Assembly: GCA_951230915.1 (NCBI GenBank)
Contig: OX579641.1
Location: 21,616,254-21,680,253, forward strand
From: Antitrichia curtipendula
Taxonomy: Eukaryota; Streptophyta; Bryopsida; Hypnales; Leucodontaceae
DNA: 64,000 nucleotides
Reading direction: 5' to 3'
Part shown: positions 34,428-45,889 of the stretch, piece by piece
Numbering within the stretch: position 1 is the first letter of the stretch
Layout of the letters: each line of letters opens with the position of its first letter
Made by a program: the position numbers and the translations under genes
The notes under the pieces: model-generated
Database searches by the model: none
What the model saw: the letters and a program-made list of their open reading frames with translations, nothing else
What the model was told of the DNA's origin: nothing

Positions 34428-35705
34428 CTAGAGATCATTTGTGGTAGTATCTTCCAGAATTGCCGTAAGAAGCGCATTTGGAGTCATTGAAGAATGCTTG
34501 GCACGCTTGGCACGCTTGGCAACAAGAGAGTGGTGAAGCAAATCATTGGTGAGGTCGCATACAACCTTGTCCAAATGATGTAAATCCGGCTCAAGAAAGG
34601 CGTCTTCCATGTTCGACAAAGTAAAAGTGTCTTGTACTTTGTCTCTGAGGCGTTGCAGTTCTATAGATTGTTGAGAGAGGAGACCATTTTTGTGTGCACA
34701 CTCAGTTTGCAACTTCCTGACATTGCTTTGCAGCAAAGCAATGTTATTGTCTTTGGTCTTTAGGAGGTCAAGAGCCTTAGCTAGAGTCATAACGTTGTCA
34801 GTTCGACTCACTCTAGATTGAGGGATGGAAGCACGGACAACTGCTCCCATGGGCATGTCATCGTTTGGACCAAATTCGAAGACATTGTTGGCATCTTGTG
34901 TTGGCAACGGTGGGTCCGGACCTGCTGCTAAAGTTGATTCTGGCCCAATTCGCGTGATTGAACATCGCACCTTTGGGAGGTTTTTCACTTTTTGACCTTG
35001 TGACGTTGAACGGTCTTTGTCATTTTCAATCTGAACTTCAATGGGGCCCACAGTGTCTTCTTTGTCTTGTCCTATCTTTGGCTTCCGCGTATCGTCAAAA
35101 TCAGGATCTTCTTTGGAATCATCACTGTGAACTTCAGTAGCTATTTTGTTTCTAGGAGCACTTCGAATAGGCCCAAGTCCCCCGTCTGGAAAAGCCATAA
35201 CACCTCTTGGTATTGATCCGCTTGTTGGACGTGCCACGTATGTAGTTTCCTTAACTGTGCTCCAATCGACCTCCTTTTGTAGGGCCACCTCAGCATATGC
35301 TCCTCTAGCGATAAAGAGAGGTACTTCATTCCTGTCTACGTTGGGGTTTTTATAAATAGCCTGCCACAATTCTATACACCTTTGAGTGAAGTCTGGATTT
35401 TCACAATGCTTCAGATTTGCCTTGTTAGTGTAACGGTTGTGATAATGGCGCCACGTCGGAAACATCTTGCTGATGTGACACCATTCGATATAGTCTTCGC
35501 AGGTCTGCATTGTCCATGGCTCTGGCTCCTCGTTCCACCCTTTAAAAACAATGTGATTTTCACTATTCAATACATGTAACCGCTTCTTATGAATGGTGCC
35601 CTTGCGCTTCCGAGTCCTGTCTTTGGCAGCCTTGCTGAGGCAACCAGGAGTGCGCGTTGTCTGAGGGAAAGGAAGTGACCCCTCACTGTTGCCTCCGGTA
35701 GCCAT
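34428..35705 (-). CDS. Coiled-coil protein, upstream half of the RING-H2 gene
   Basis: 425 residues from MATGGNSEGSLPFPQ; the open frame extends 67 codons further upstream, but that stretch is hydrophobic and looks like leader sequence. Residues about 25-45 are strongly basic (KDRTRKRKGTIHKKR), a likely nuclear localisation signal. Residues about 50-130 form a Trp/Cys/His-rich block (WTMQTCEDYIEWCH, WRHYHNRY) of unknown type. The middle is acidic and low-complexity. Residues about 300-360 are predicted coiled coil (LLKTKDNNIALLQSNVRKLQ). The frame ends at TAG 34428-34430, after which the same phase continues into the RING-H2 frame. There are no introns. I do not recognise the family outside the RING. 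Confidence 0.55.
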   Translation of the reverse strand: MATGGNSEGSLPFPQTTRTPGCLSKAAKDRTRKRKGTIHKKRLHVLNSENHIVFKGWNEEPEPWTMQTCEDYIEWCHISKMFPTWRHYHNRYTNKANLKHCENPDFTQRCIELWQAIYKNPNVDRNEVPLFIARGAYAEVALQKEVDWSTVKETTYVARPTSGSIPRGVMAFPDGGLGPIRSAPRNKIATEVHSDDSKEDPDFDDTRKPKIGQDKEDTVGPIEVQIENDKDRSTSQGQKVKNLPKVRCSITRIGPESTLAAGPDPPLPTQDANNVFEFGPNDDMPMGAVVRASIPQSRVSRTDNVMTLAKALDLLKTKDNNIALLQSNVRKLQTECAHKNGLLSQQSIELQRLRDKVQDTFTLSNMEDAFLEPDLHHLDKVVCDLTNDLLHHSLVAKRAKRAKHSSMTPNALLTAILEDTTTNDL

Positions 35706-35917
35706 GGAATCTCTGTACGTCGAGAACTTGCGATAACACAAGCTGGGATGAATGAAAAGTAAGAAGTAAACATTCAACACAGGGATCACGCATGCAGCCA
35801 ATAAAGGATACAAGACAGAGAGCCAAAGTGAAGAATGAAGGTAAAGAAGACCGTACGGGCGCATGGATATATAGGTGGGCGAGCACGGGTACGCTTCTTT
35901 GAGCATGTGTTCTGGGC

Positions 35918-36240
35918 GACTTCGGGTTCAGCTTGGGAGACCGCAGGTCCAGGAGGGGGCGACTTCGGGTCCAACATGGGCGACCGCGGGTCCAGGAGGG
36001 GCGACTTCAGGTCGAAGAGGGCGACTTCAGGTCGAAGAGGAGGCGACCGCGGGTCCGAGCGTTCGCCTCAGCCGCGGTCTCCCTTACCCGCATTCTTCCA
36101 TATCCGTGTTCTCATACCCGAGGTCGCCTACACCCGCATTCTCCTATCTGTGCTCGCCCTTATACGAAGTCGCCCTACCTGAGGTCGCCCTAACACGAAG
36201 TCGCCCCTACCCGCGGTCGCTGTGTATCCGAAGTCGCCCG
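35918..36240. repeat. Inverted minisatellite upstream of the RING-H2 gene
   Basis: At 35918-36057 the motif GGGCGACTTCGGGTCC (variants GGGCGACCGCGGGTCC, GGGCGACTTCAGGTCG) occurs six times. At 36115-36240 its reverse complement (ACCCGAGGTCGCC, ACGAAGTCGCCC, CCGAAGTCGCCC) occurs about six times. The two arrays can pair into a long GC-rich hairpin. It lies 200-540 bp upstream of the minus-strand start codon. Confidence 0.75.
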
Positions 36241-36429
36241 TCCACGTTACACCCGCATGCGCCCCTAAAATGTGCCACGCGGATGCCACATGGCATCCAC
36301 GTAGCTTAGGTAAAAGGGGGGTAATTTTTTGAAAAGTCAAAGGTAAATTTGACTTTATGTGACGTCGCAGAGGGTCTACTGGATGTCGCATGATGTCTGT
36401 CTATCGCGATGTCGCCAGGTCGCGCGGAA

Positions 36430-38761
36430 CAACCCTGTTCATTACTTTCATCTCATTAATAAATTTTAAAAAAAGGTTTTTTTTAGTACTTCTCTGATTG
36501 AATTCAGAGTAGATTCTACCTCCCATTCAAAAATCTCACTCAATTTAGGAAATAGGAATCATTCTAGTATTTAACAATGAAGTCCTTTTGTCCAGAGAAG
36601 ATAAAGTATGATTCTTTACTTATCCGTTTTTTAAGTCCAGTTAGGACTTACATTGCAAACATATATGTAAAGAACTAAACTAAGAGCCTATCATTTTCAG
36701 CACATTGAATCGTCACTGTAAACTAGAGCGACAGTAAGCCCAATCAGTTCCTTGATCAAAAGGAGAATGAACAATGGCTATTAATAAAAAGTTGGTAACA
36801 AATCCTATATTTTAGCTTTAATCAGGTCCAATATCATAAGGTAATGACTACTGATTGACCAAAAAAATGGGGTATCTGAAAATCCTCAACTTGGCCTTAG
36901 ACAATCCATTATCAAAACGAAGTGAATGATGGCTGAAATTTCTGGAGTATGATGGCTGAAATTTATGGAGTATGAGTAAGTAATTGCTTCTCATAAGGTC
37001 AAGTATAAAAGAATCAACGAAATAAAAGAATCAGTACTTTGAGCAACCAATGTGCCCATCTACCCAATACAGTAAGTTCTAAAAAGAGTTTCAAAGCTGC
37101 AACATGACCAACAATAAGCTACCAATGACAAATAAAGACATGTTCTGGCCCATGCATGGGATATTGATGCCCAAACATAGCAGTTTCCAAAAATGCAGGT
37201 TCTTCGTTTGTCAAGAAAAGAGTTTGGAGATTTTTGACAAAAAATTAAATTTAATTAAATTTAATTTAAAATAAATAATAAAAATAAATAAAAATAAAAA
37301 TAAAAAATAAAAATATATATATAAAGAGAGAGAGACAACTATATATAGATTTTAATCACAACTATATATAACAAATATATAGATTTTAATCACAACTAAT
37401 CATGTACGTTTTAGAAACAACGGCAAGATATGATCTAAGATAAGCTCAGATTAATTATCACATGCAGGTTGATGCAGCTTGTTCTGATTGCATGTTACAC
37501 GAAGTCACACTCCACAAGGTTAGCCAGGGCCTGCTAATGCAATGTTCAATTTAGCATAATTTACAATAATTTACAACAAACATGCAGTCTTGCAGCAAAT
37601 GGGAACCAATAATTGTTTAGTACAAAGCGGATGAAGGAGTGCCACACTCGCTTCTAAATCATGAAGTGGGCTATGTACTACTCGATCGTATTTGGATCTG
37701 AGATTGTATGTATTTCTCCTGCTCGTATACATAAGGAGCATCAGATTGTTGAGATTCTACAACCCTCTCAATGAGGTGCTGCGGCATTGAGTTGCACTGG
37801 AGGGATTCTCATGCATGCCTCAAATGCCGGTCATTTTCAAGGGCCACTTTTTGTTAGTTTGGAGGGTCAAAATTGAAAGTAGCATAGGGATGCTCAAGAC
37901 TCAGATTTATGCTCACTCTCTTACATGATGGCATTATATCGGGGAAGGACAGTGTATGGCGTGCCTTACTATCCACTCAAAAAAACCAGAATTTCCCAAA
38001 GATTTTATAGTAGTGTGAAATCAACATCAAGAGTTTTAGAAGAAGGATTTCAAGATAAAAAAAATTGTAATGTTGTATTTTAATGTAAAATTATAATTTT
38101 AGATGGATGTTCATGATTACTCCATTTCAACTTTTGTATAGCCCAAAGATTCAATATTTGGAATAAGTCACTTGGAAATAAGTATTTGTAGAATTGTAGA
38201 TTCATTGTTGGTAGGTTGTTTCGTAAATTTGGAAATGTGGAGGCTAAGTCTACATTCTAATTTAAAACCTTTATATAAATTCCATAGCTTTTGATTGTAT
38301 ACAAGTGCAAACAATTTTTTTAGAAGATCCTTGTATCAATGATAAGCTTTAGAACCTCTTTTAGACTTGACGCCCTCATACAAATTGATAAATGGTTGAA
38401 AATCGTGGTATCCAAAATAACAACAATAAATCTAATGTATTGCTTTGAGAAATTTTGACAATATGAGAATAGATCAAATACTTAACACACGAAAAAGACA
38501 CCCAAAAAAAAAATCTCAAGTTTAAAAAATATTATCTAAAATTTTAACAAACCTTCAAAACATGATAAATTTGAGAAATTTAGTCAATAGCAAATATAAA
38601 CATGCATACTTAAACGTAATAACATATCAAGCTTATTTACTCATAAACAATATGTTGTGATTTGTGAAAAGTTTGAATAATTTTGCATACTTAAAAGACA
38701 AACTGAATTACACGGTCAATCATGGATTGAATTTTTTAAATTAAAAACTTCCAATAAAGTA
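36430..38761. other. AT-rich sequence with A/T microsatellite; one weak exon candidate
   Basis: 37240-37330 is (AAAAT)n/(TAAA)n low-complexity DNA followed by a short GA run. A 30-bp direct repeat (ATATATAGATTTTAATCACA) lies at about 37340-37400. Otherwise nothing was recognised except the candidate exon at 37671-37796. Confidence 0.4.
37671..37796 (-). other. Possible isolated terminal exon
   Basis: After the acceptor-like CCCTCCAG, 41 codons are open and end in TAG, including MPQHLIERVVESQQSDAPYV and YEQEKYIQSQIQIRSSS. The base composition and codon use look more coding-like than the surroundings, but no family is recognised and no upstream exon was found. Confidence 0.25.
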
Positions 38762-39165
38762 AGGGAATTGATATATGCAGAGTGGGGGTAGATGTTTGCA
38801 CACCTCTTGGGTAAAATTTAGATTTCTACCATAATAAAGTTGAATTTGAAAATCTTGAATTTGGATTTGGACCAAAAGACCATGATTTAATCTCAAACCA
38901 TAAAAAAGTTGTAATTCAACAACACCCAATGAAGAAGCTTATTTTTTTTACAAACAAAAGTAAAAGTGATATTTTTCCCCTAGCTAAACTTTTCCATTGG
39001 GTGTTGTTGATTTGCAATTTTTTTGTATGGTTCTAAACTTAACCATGGTCTCTAAGTCTAAATATGAATTCAAATTTCTTGAATTCAACTTTATGATGGT
39101 AGAAATCTAAATTTTACCCTGGAGTGTGCAAATATCAACCTTAAGTGTGCATATTTCAATTCCCT
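38762..39165. mobile_element. Foldback MITE with arms of about 185 bp
   Basis: AGGGAATTGATATATGCA at the left pairs with TGCATATTTCAATTCCCT at the right, and the pairing continues inward through blocks such as TTGCACAC/GTGTGCAA and CAACAACACCCAAT/ATTGGGTGTTGTTG, with a loop near 38935-38990. A related end occurs at about 57985-58030. Confidence 0.75.
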
Positions 39166-40799
39166 CAAGTAAAATACAAAAACCACATAACCAAAGTCAA
39201 TGCTTTTAAACAATTGCTAAACCCAAGAATGCACTCAAAGAGTGTCTTGTACATGCTACATTCTTTGCAATGGAAGAGAGAAAAATGAAAATAAAACAAA
39301 GCAAAACACTGCAGTTTCCTTCATGTCCAAGCACAATTTAGTTTATTACTTGTAAGTGCATAGGGTAAACATAAGATAATATGAGCCGCTTCAGAAGTAA
39401 TTTTTCTAATTTTTAAGGTTTTTTCATGAGATCTTCATCATAATAATTTGAATAATTTGAAATTATGAAAAGTCATTATGTGAGGTTGTTTGCATACTTA
39501 GAGACTTGTTAATAATAAATGAACAAATTTTAACTCCAAATTCAATATCAAAAAGTGGAATGTTTGGCTTGTAGTTAATCCTCAATGGTTTTTATTTTGG
39601 ATACTAAAATTGAGGATTTATTTAAAATATATATTTAAATATTGATAACATTTTGAATAGAACATGTCATTGATGATAACATTGAAAACATCAAGATCGA
39701 CTTCAACGAAATTTACACAGTCATTGATTTGTAATCATTCATTATAACCTCCATTAATGTCCAAATTAAAAGCCCAAGAGTGTTACTAGTATCTTATGTT
39801 CAAGAGTGTTACCAGTATCTTATGTTCATATTAATAGTCTTAGTTTATAAGACATGATGGATTATGTAACAAAACACTAGTATATTTCGTAAACAACATC
39901 AAAATTAGATTTAAGTGCATATGATTGAAATGAAACCAATAATCACACATCCCTTTTGCTTTGTTAAATAAACATATGGTCGTTGAGCAAAACTTTTTAT
40001 TGAGTTGTTAAAAAAACATATACTAAACAAAGGGAAATTTTGATAGACATCCTTTTGTTTAGCAATATTTTGGTAAATATTCTTGTTTTTTGTGAATTGT
40101 AAGGATACCCTTGAGAATATAGAGGTTCTGAAGAGTTTAAGAAATGACTTGCTTATGGTTTTGGTAATCACATCCTTGACCAAAGTGTTGTCAAAATCTT
40201 TCCATTTGGCAATAGACAGCATTGGGATATGCTTATTACAACATCAAAGTTGCAATTACTTCGCGCATGCAAGTGTTGAGGCTCGTGTTAAGTGACAAAT
40301 TATGAAAATTGGACATTATTTTATTGCAGTTGCACCACAAAGGAGTCACATCATATGTCATGTGTGCATGTAAGCAACTTGTTTGTAGCAAATAGGAGTA
40401 TGGGCAAATGCATTTTTTTTTTCAAATCCAAACTTTACAAGATCTTTTCAACAATTTCCACAAAAGACAAGAGTATCCATCAAAGTATTACAAAATCAAA
40501 ATATATCTACAAAACTTTCACTTAAATAAATAAATATATAAAACACTCAACTAGATAAAAAGATTGATGAGTTTGACTGCTTGCCTAGCTCTATTGATTT
40601 TTTGAATTTATTGATGGGGTTTCCATTATCATCTAGTTATAAAAAATAAACCAAATTTAATGTGACTTGCATGAAAAAGTCTTACGCAAGAGGATTTATC
40701 AAATTAAAAATAATTCATAAAATCAAATTTGAAACGTAAACGGAATTTTCCTAGATTCATGTTGCCCATTAGATAAGAAGTACTACTATAAGAATCTAA
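39166..40799. other. AT-rich sequence, no gene seen
   Basis: Contains a 27-bp tandem duplication (AAGAGTGTTACTAGTATCTT) near 39778-39830. No exon or inverted termini recognised. Confidence 0.4.
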
Positions 40800-41846
40800 T
40801 ATTTTCTACAGCCCGTCGTAGTTTCATGTGTCGTCCGTGCTTGTCTGAATTACTAGAGCATTGTTTTAAGTACTTCAAAATTGCATTTTCGGGTGCTAGT
40901 CCACTGAAATATATGAAAGAAGCTATGTCCGGCATGTTACAGATGTTGGAGGGACCCAGAAGTAGAGAGCCTCTCTTTACTTGGGGATTAGATCAAACAC
41001 AGAAGTTGATGCCTATCGCTAGAGGGAACGTCAATTGTGTGGGATAAGCCATTGCACATGATTTTTAGCAAATACAATGAGTAGAATCATACAAACACTA
41101 TTATCATAGACAGTAAAGGTCCAAGGATACAGTACAATCCGGTAAAGAATATGATGGTATTCCCTTCCTTTCATTTATAGTGGATAAGTAAACTTAAAGA
41201 TGATAAATAGTACTTGAAGTTGTTTTTGTTGCCTCAATTAGAAGGATTTAGAGATTCCAAGAGTGTGGTGGATTTCTTGAGTAGTTTTCCTAAGTACAGG
41301 TGCCTAGAGTGGGATGCAATGCACTTAGCATTCAATACAAATGTGGAAGGGAAAAAACTTAGAAACACTATGTTGAAGCTATATAAGGTAAATGTCATTT
41401 TAAGGCACATGCTTCACGGTCTATTGTTGAAAGTGATAATGCCCTGACTAACTAGCCTTTTGTTACCTTTTGCAGGATAAATTACCAACCACTAAGGACA
41501 CAACCCAACCTCTCAAAAAGAAAAGAACGTGTAAGACACATAAGGTATGCGATCTTGACACTCATGTTATAATGTCTTTGGACTAGTTCACCTAATGTTT
41601 TTTTTTTATGAAATCAGTGGATTATTATGTGTTTAGTGTGAAATTGGAGATAAGATTTGGCTCATGAATTTGAAGAGAGTGAAGAAAAAAGTGTCATATG
41701 GGAAGATGAGCGGTTTGGGCGGAGTGGACAAGTCTCTCTGTCAATTTATTCTTGAAAAATGTTTTAAAGTTAATGTCTTGGAAGTCCTCCAACCTAAGAC
41801 ATTTTTAATGAAGCCTAACCGTGATGATGACCAAATCTTTGTAAAG

Positions 41847-42168
41847 CATTTGAAGGGATTTGAGCCCAAAAAGAGGCCCCTTCCCCCAAATCCAATGGAA
41901 TTTTGGGAACACCTTCCACATGGGCATCCTGCAACAGTACATGCTGATATTAGGGCGACTAGGTCAGCTTGTATTATTTTATTATATATATTTTTTCGAA
42001 AAAAAATTCAAAAAATTTCTTATTTTTTTCTAAAACATTTTTTTTTTTTATGTCTTGATTTTTTTAATTTTTTTAATTAATTTTTCTGACGATTAGGAAG
42101 GGGTAGTTCCTAACATTGGGAACAGAAAAACTCACAGTCCCTTTTGGGGTCCAAATTCCTTGTAATAC
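41847..42168. mobile_element. CATTAG-family MITE, copy c (diverged)
   Basis: Interior blocks (GGGATTTGAGCCCAAAAAGA, TTCTGACGATTAGGAAGGGG, CTAACATTGGGAACAG) match the copy at 53358-53637 in order. The termini are degraded. It interrupts the decayed gene at 40.8-45.8 kb. Confidence 0.5.
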
Positions 42169-42749
42169 ATGTTTTAAAGACAAATACTGTGTATGAGCAA
42201 AACTTCATAAAGGCAGCTACGTGAAGGAAGCGGATGGTATAAATAACATAATAAAACTGTTTTTCCTATATTATAAAAAAAAATGTTTTTTGGTTGGTGA
42301 GAGTATTTTCAAACTACAATGACCTAATAATATACTCTAAAAGTGCGCATATGTAGAAAAACTAAAGATGGAAAAACTTTGTGCATGCTGTTATACTCAT
42401 TTTTTAGATTGCAACAACATGGTTAGTGTGTACAGTATTTGATGCACTATTTTTGACATTGTGTGGACAAATGTATTGTTCTTTTTTTCTTCATATCAAT
42501 AAGACTGTTTGTAGAACTAGTAAAAATGTATTAGCATATTGTAAGATGTAGCTAAATCACAATTATTAAAGTCAATGATAGCCATGTAGTTAGATGACTT
42601 TCTTTGAACTTGATACTCTATTTAATCACTGAATTTTGACTTTAAAATAACTTAATCGTAACTTCCTGTAACTAAAATGATAATTTGTTACAATTAAATG
42701 TCAATCAAAGTAGGAGATTAGTGTCCAAGAAATATTGAAGGTTTGAGTG

Positions 42750-43000
42750 CTACTAAGATGTGCAACTACACAATATCTAATGCCACAAAGATATAAAACT
42801 ACACAAATGTTTAATGCCACGAAGATTTACAAGTACATGTTACTAAGATTTACAACTATGTTGTTGCGTAACGCCACTAAGAATGTTACTAAGATTTACA
42901 ACTATGTTGTTGCGTAACGCCACTAAGAATGTTACTAAGATTTACAACTACACAGTTGCTTAATGCTACTAAGATTTACAACTACACGATTGCTTAAATT
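42750..43000. repeat. 46-bp tandem repeat
   Basis: GTTACTAAGATTTACAACTA + TGTTGTTGCGTAACGCCACT + AAGAAT is exactly repeated at about 42838-42929. Degenerate units (GCTACTAAGATTTACAACTA, ATGCCACAAAGAT) extend to both sides. Confidence 0.75.
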
Positions 43001-45889
43001 TAAATCACAACTAAAATTCTACTAAAGAAAAAATACTTAAGTAATAGTATTATTAGCTTCGGTGGAAAAAAACAACAATAGAGCAATTTATAAACAACTT
43101 CTAATCATACAATAAATGACTTTAGTTATATAGTAGTTGATGTCTAATTGTAATTAGTTGACTTCTATTTGTACAAGAGTTACAGTTGTGCGTTACCTTT
43201 GGGCACCCTCAAAAAATTTAGTGCTCGTAGGAAAATTTTAGGCAGTTGCTACTCTTGCATAAAAATCATAACACGGATCTATCAAGATAATTTTGGCGCA
43301 GACGCCATTACTATTTGACATGTTAATTCAAACATGGTCATAATAATTGGAGGCTAACTACAAGTAATGAGGTGTTTTCTAGTTATTTGTGTCATTTACT
43401 ACTGGAAATACAATTGTTTTTAGAGTTGTTTATTTCCTGATTTTTTCTAATGATAATGCATGAATAGGTGTGTATGTCTATTGCAAGTACTTTAACAAAT
43501 TCTCCAATAATAATTAAAGAGGACAATGATTTATTAGAGTAAGACAGATTATCACTATCTTGGGAGAGAGCTCATTTTTTTAATTATAAATAACTGGATT
43601 TCAAGGAACAAAACAACAAGCCTTAAGGATTTAGTGAGTCACTTACTTTTTGGATAGCATTGGACCTCTTCTATAAAGAAGTTGTTCATGATCCAATAAA
43701 AGATCTCGACTTCTTGCAGCTTTGCACAGATTTAATGAAGCGGACGAAGTTGAATCAATGTATTTCAATCACTGAAGCTAACTTGACAAAGATATTACAA
43801 CACAAATCTATGGTGATGTTTAATAAAATAGACTCGAAGGTAAAATTTGAGTTGAATGCCAAAAGATTTTGGCAGTTATAGGATCTCATGGACATTGCAG
43901 TGAATCAATGCTCATCTAGGTTGCAAAAAGAGCAGGCGCAACTCTTTTTGCAGAAGTATGGTGGGATATCCATACTCTATGAGCCTCTCATAGATGTAGA
44001 ACTTAAATTTTTGAGCAATACTGCATTTTCTACATTCATAAAGCAGATGATGAGGAAAATATGTTCAATGGCAATTGATGACTTTGAAGAAGAGAGAAAC
44101 CTCCTACTAAAGGAAGAAGAAATTGACAACGAATTAGTAGCATATCAAAGATTATACTTGTCTATTACTATTTTTAGCAACACTGAAATTGCTATGAGAA
44201 ATATTTGTTTTACAGCTATTCAAATTAGTATATACATTTTTATGTTGATGATATATTCTTTAATCTAAATGATACCATCAGAAGCAATTCACGCATTAAT
44301 TATTAATTGCAGAATCAAACAGCGTTGTCCATCAAAAATTTGAGCCAAGATAACACACTTGGTTTATTTTTATGCATCTTTAATAGATAATCATATAGTA
44401 GGAGATTACAACTAAAGGTGTAGATCAGCAAACCCTTCCCTTGAAGGCACTACTTTTGGAAAAGCCACTAAATTACATTACGCCATAATCTGTAGTCGCT
44501 CCATATTCTGTATTAATGATATTCATTTCTTGATGTCATGTGAAGTTTTAGAGACTTTATTGCTTAAAGCAATTATAAAAATATATAAATTATATATATA
44601 TATATATATATTTCACACTTTAACAAGTGCAAATGACACATGGAAAAGAGTTGTAAGCATTCACAAGGCATTGTGATGTTATATCAAGCACAAATGATTA
44701 CTTCTACAAACCCAGTGTTGTGAGTCTTTCCATACCTTGGATTTTGAGAAGACGTCAACAGTGGAAGTATCTGAGTTGATAAATTGTTGGCTCAGCAATA
44801 CATTGAAACAATTCTAGGACAATAATTTCAATTAGAACAATATTTTTGAATATCCTAATGACATTGAAAAAAAAATTCACCCCAAGTTGGACAACGTAGT
44901 GATGCGTCTTAATATTTATATGCCAATAGATGAGATGGTGGAGTGTTTGATTTACTTATTGACATTGTTTGGCATTGAGATAACTCAACCCTTCTCTTTT
45001 GTTACTTTGCTCATGCTTACTGACCAAGCACCTTCGAGTACATATTTATCTGTTGGTGTTGATTCTACTACTTGAGCTGCGTTGGAATGTGATTTTTGCT
45101 TTGGGTAGAGAGCTTTGTGGTCACTATTATCTCCTTTAAGAACAAGTTTTGAGTTTGCCACTCAAATGATCTTTGAAATCAGCGCCAATCAGCTAGGAGA
45201 GAATCAACTACATTGGACCTTTAGAAATTTCAAATTGAAATAAGAAACATGAAATTAATAATTAGAATAAAAATTGGACGCTATCATCTATAGCAACATT
45301 TTCAATTCTAGGCTAGAAATTGAGAAGGCATTTCGTGGAGGATACTACCTAGCTATGGAGTCATCCAGGGCCACTAATGCAAGGAAGAAAATGATGAAGT
45401 AACACTAGAATCCATAACATCAGACAGTTTGAAGGTGACTTTTAGTGTCAAAAATGCTATGGAGGCTAAAGCCATCTTGAACAAATGCAGTTTCAGTGCT
45501 ATAATACCTCAAGAGGTGATAAACATGTTCAAGGTGTTTATGCAGCAGATGACATTATTAGAAAAGGCAAGGCTAGCTATATTCATCACGGGCAATGAAT
45601 ATTTTGAAGATAAGAGTGTCATAGTTGATTTCATGGACAGAGATGATGATGATCTATTAATCACATCTAGCATATGTTTTCAAAAGACATATACAGTAGT
45701 AGAAAATTTAGCTCAAAATCAACAAAAAATTCAATTAGATCCAGTTGATTTATTCTATTGATTTAGTCAAGTTCATTTGGATACTTTTTAATAAGAGGTT
45801 TATTGTTCTTTTATTGATTTTTAGTTAATATTTTGTTGTTTTTTAGTAGATTTTTTGTTGATTTTTTGTTAATTTTTTGTTAGTTTTTG

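Larger units (their letters stand above)
40800..45763 (+). pseudogene. Decayed multi-exon gene of unknown family
   Basis: Plus-strand coding-like blocks lie at 40805-41045 (RPCLSELLEHCFKYFKIAFS), 41214-41390 (QLEGFRDSKSVVDFLSSFPK, ending LYK at a GTAAAT donor), 41476-41544 (DKLPTTKDTTQPLKKKRT, after TTTTGCAG), 41638-41850 (CEIGDKIWLMNLKRVKKK, MSGLGGVDKSLCQFILEKC), 43660-44170, 44887-45075 and 45400-45763 (ending QLDPVDLFY, stop). Three neighbouring blocks join in phase at consensus splice sites, which argues for a real gene. It is broken: TAG at 43879-43881 lies in the middle of an otherwise continuous frame (NAKRFWQL, stop, DLMDIAVNQCS), TGA near 45073 is followed by more in-frame sequence, a MITE occupies 41847-42168, and a repeat array lies at 42750-43000. 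I do not recognise the protein and assign no function. Confidence 0.45.

Noticed and set aside
33546..34447. Plus-strand frames opposite the RING-H2 gene
   Set aside because: Shadow frames; the minus strand carries the RING signature and longer frames.
35835..36391. Several overlapping Arg/Gly/Pro-rich open frames
   Set aside because: They merely translate the inverted GC-rich minisatellite in different frames.
44588..44612. (TA)n run as a regulatory site
   Set aside because: A simple dinucleotide microsatellite with no gene context.
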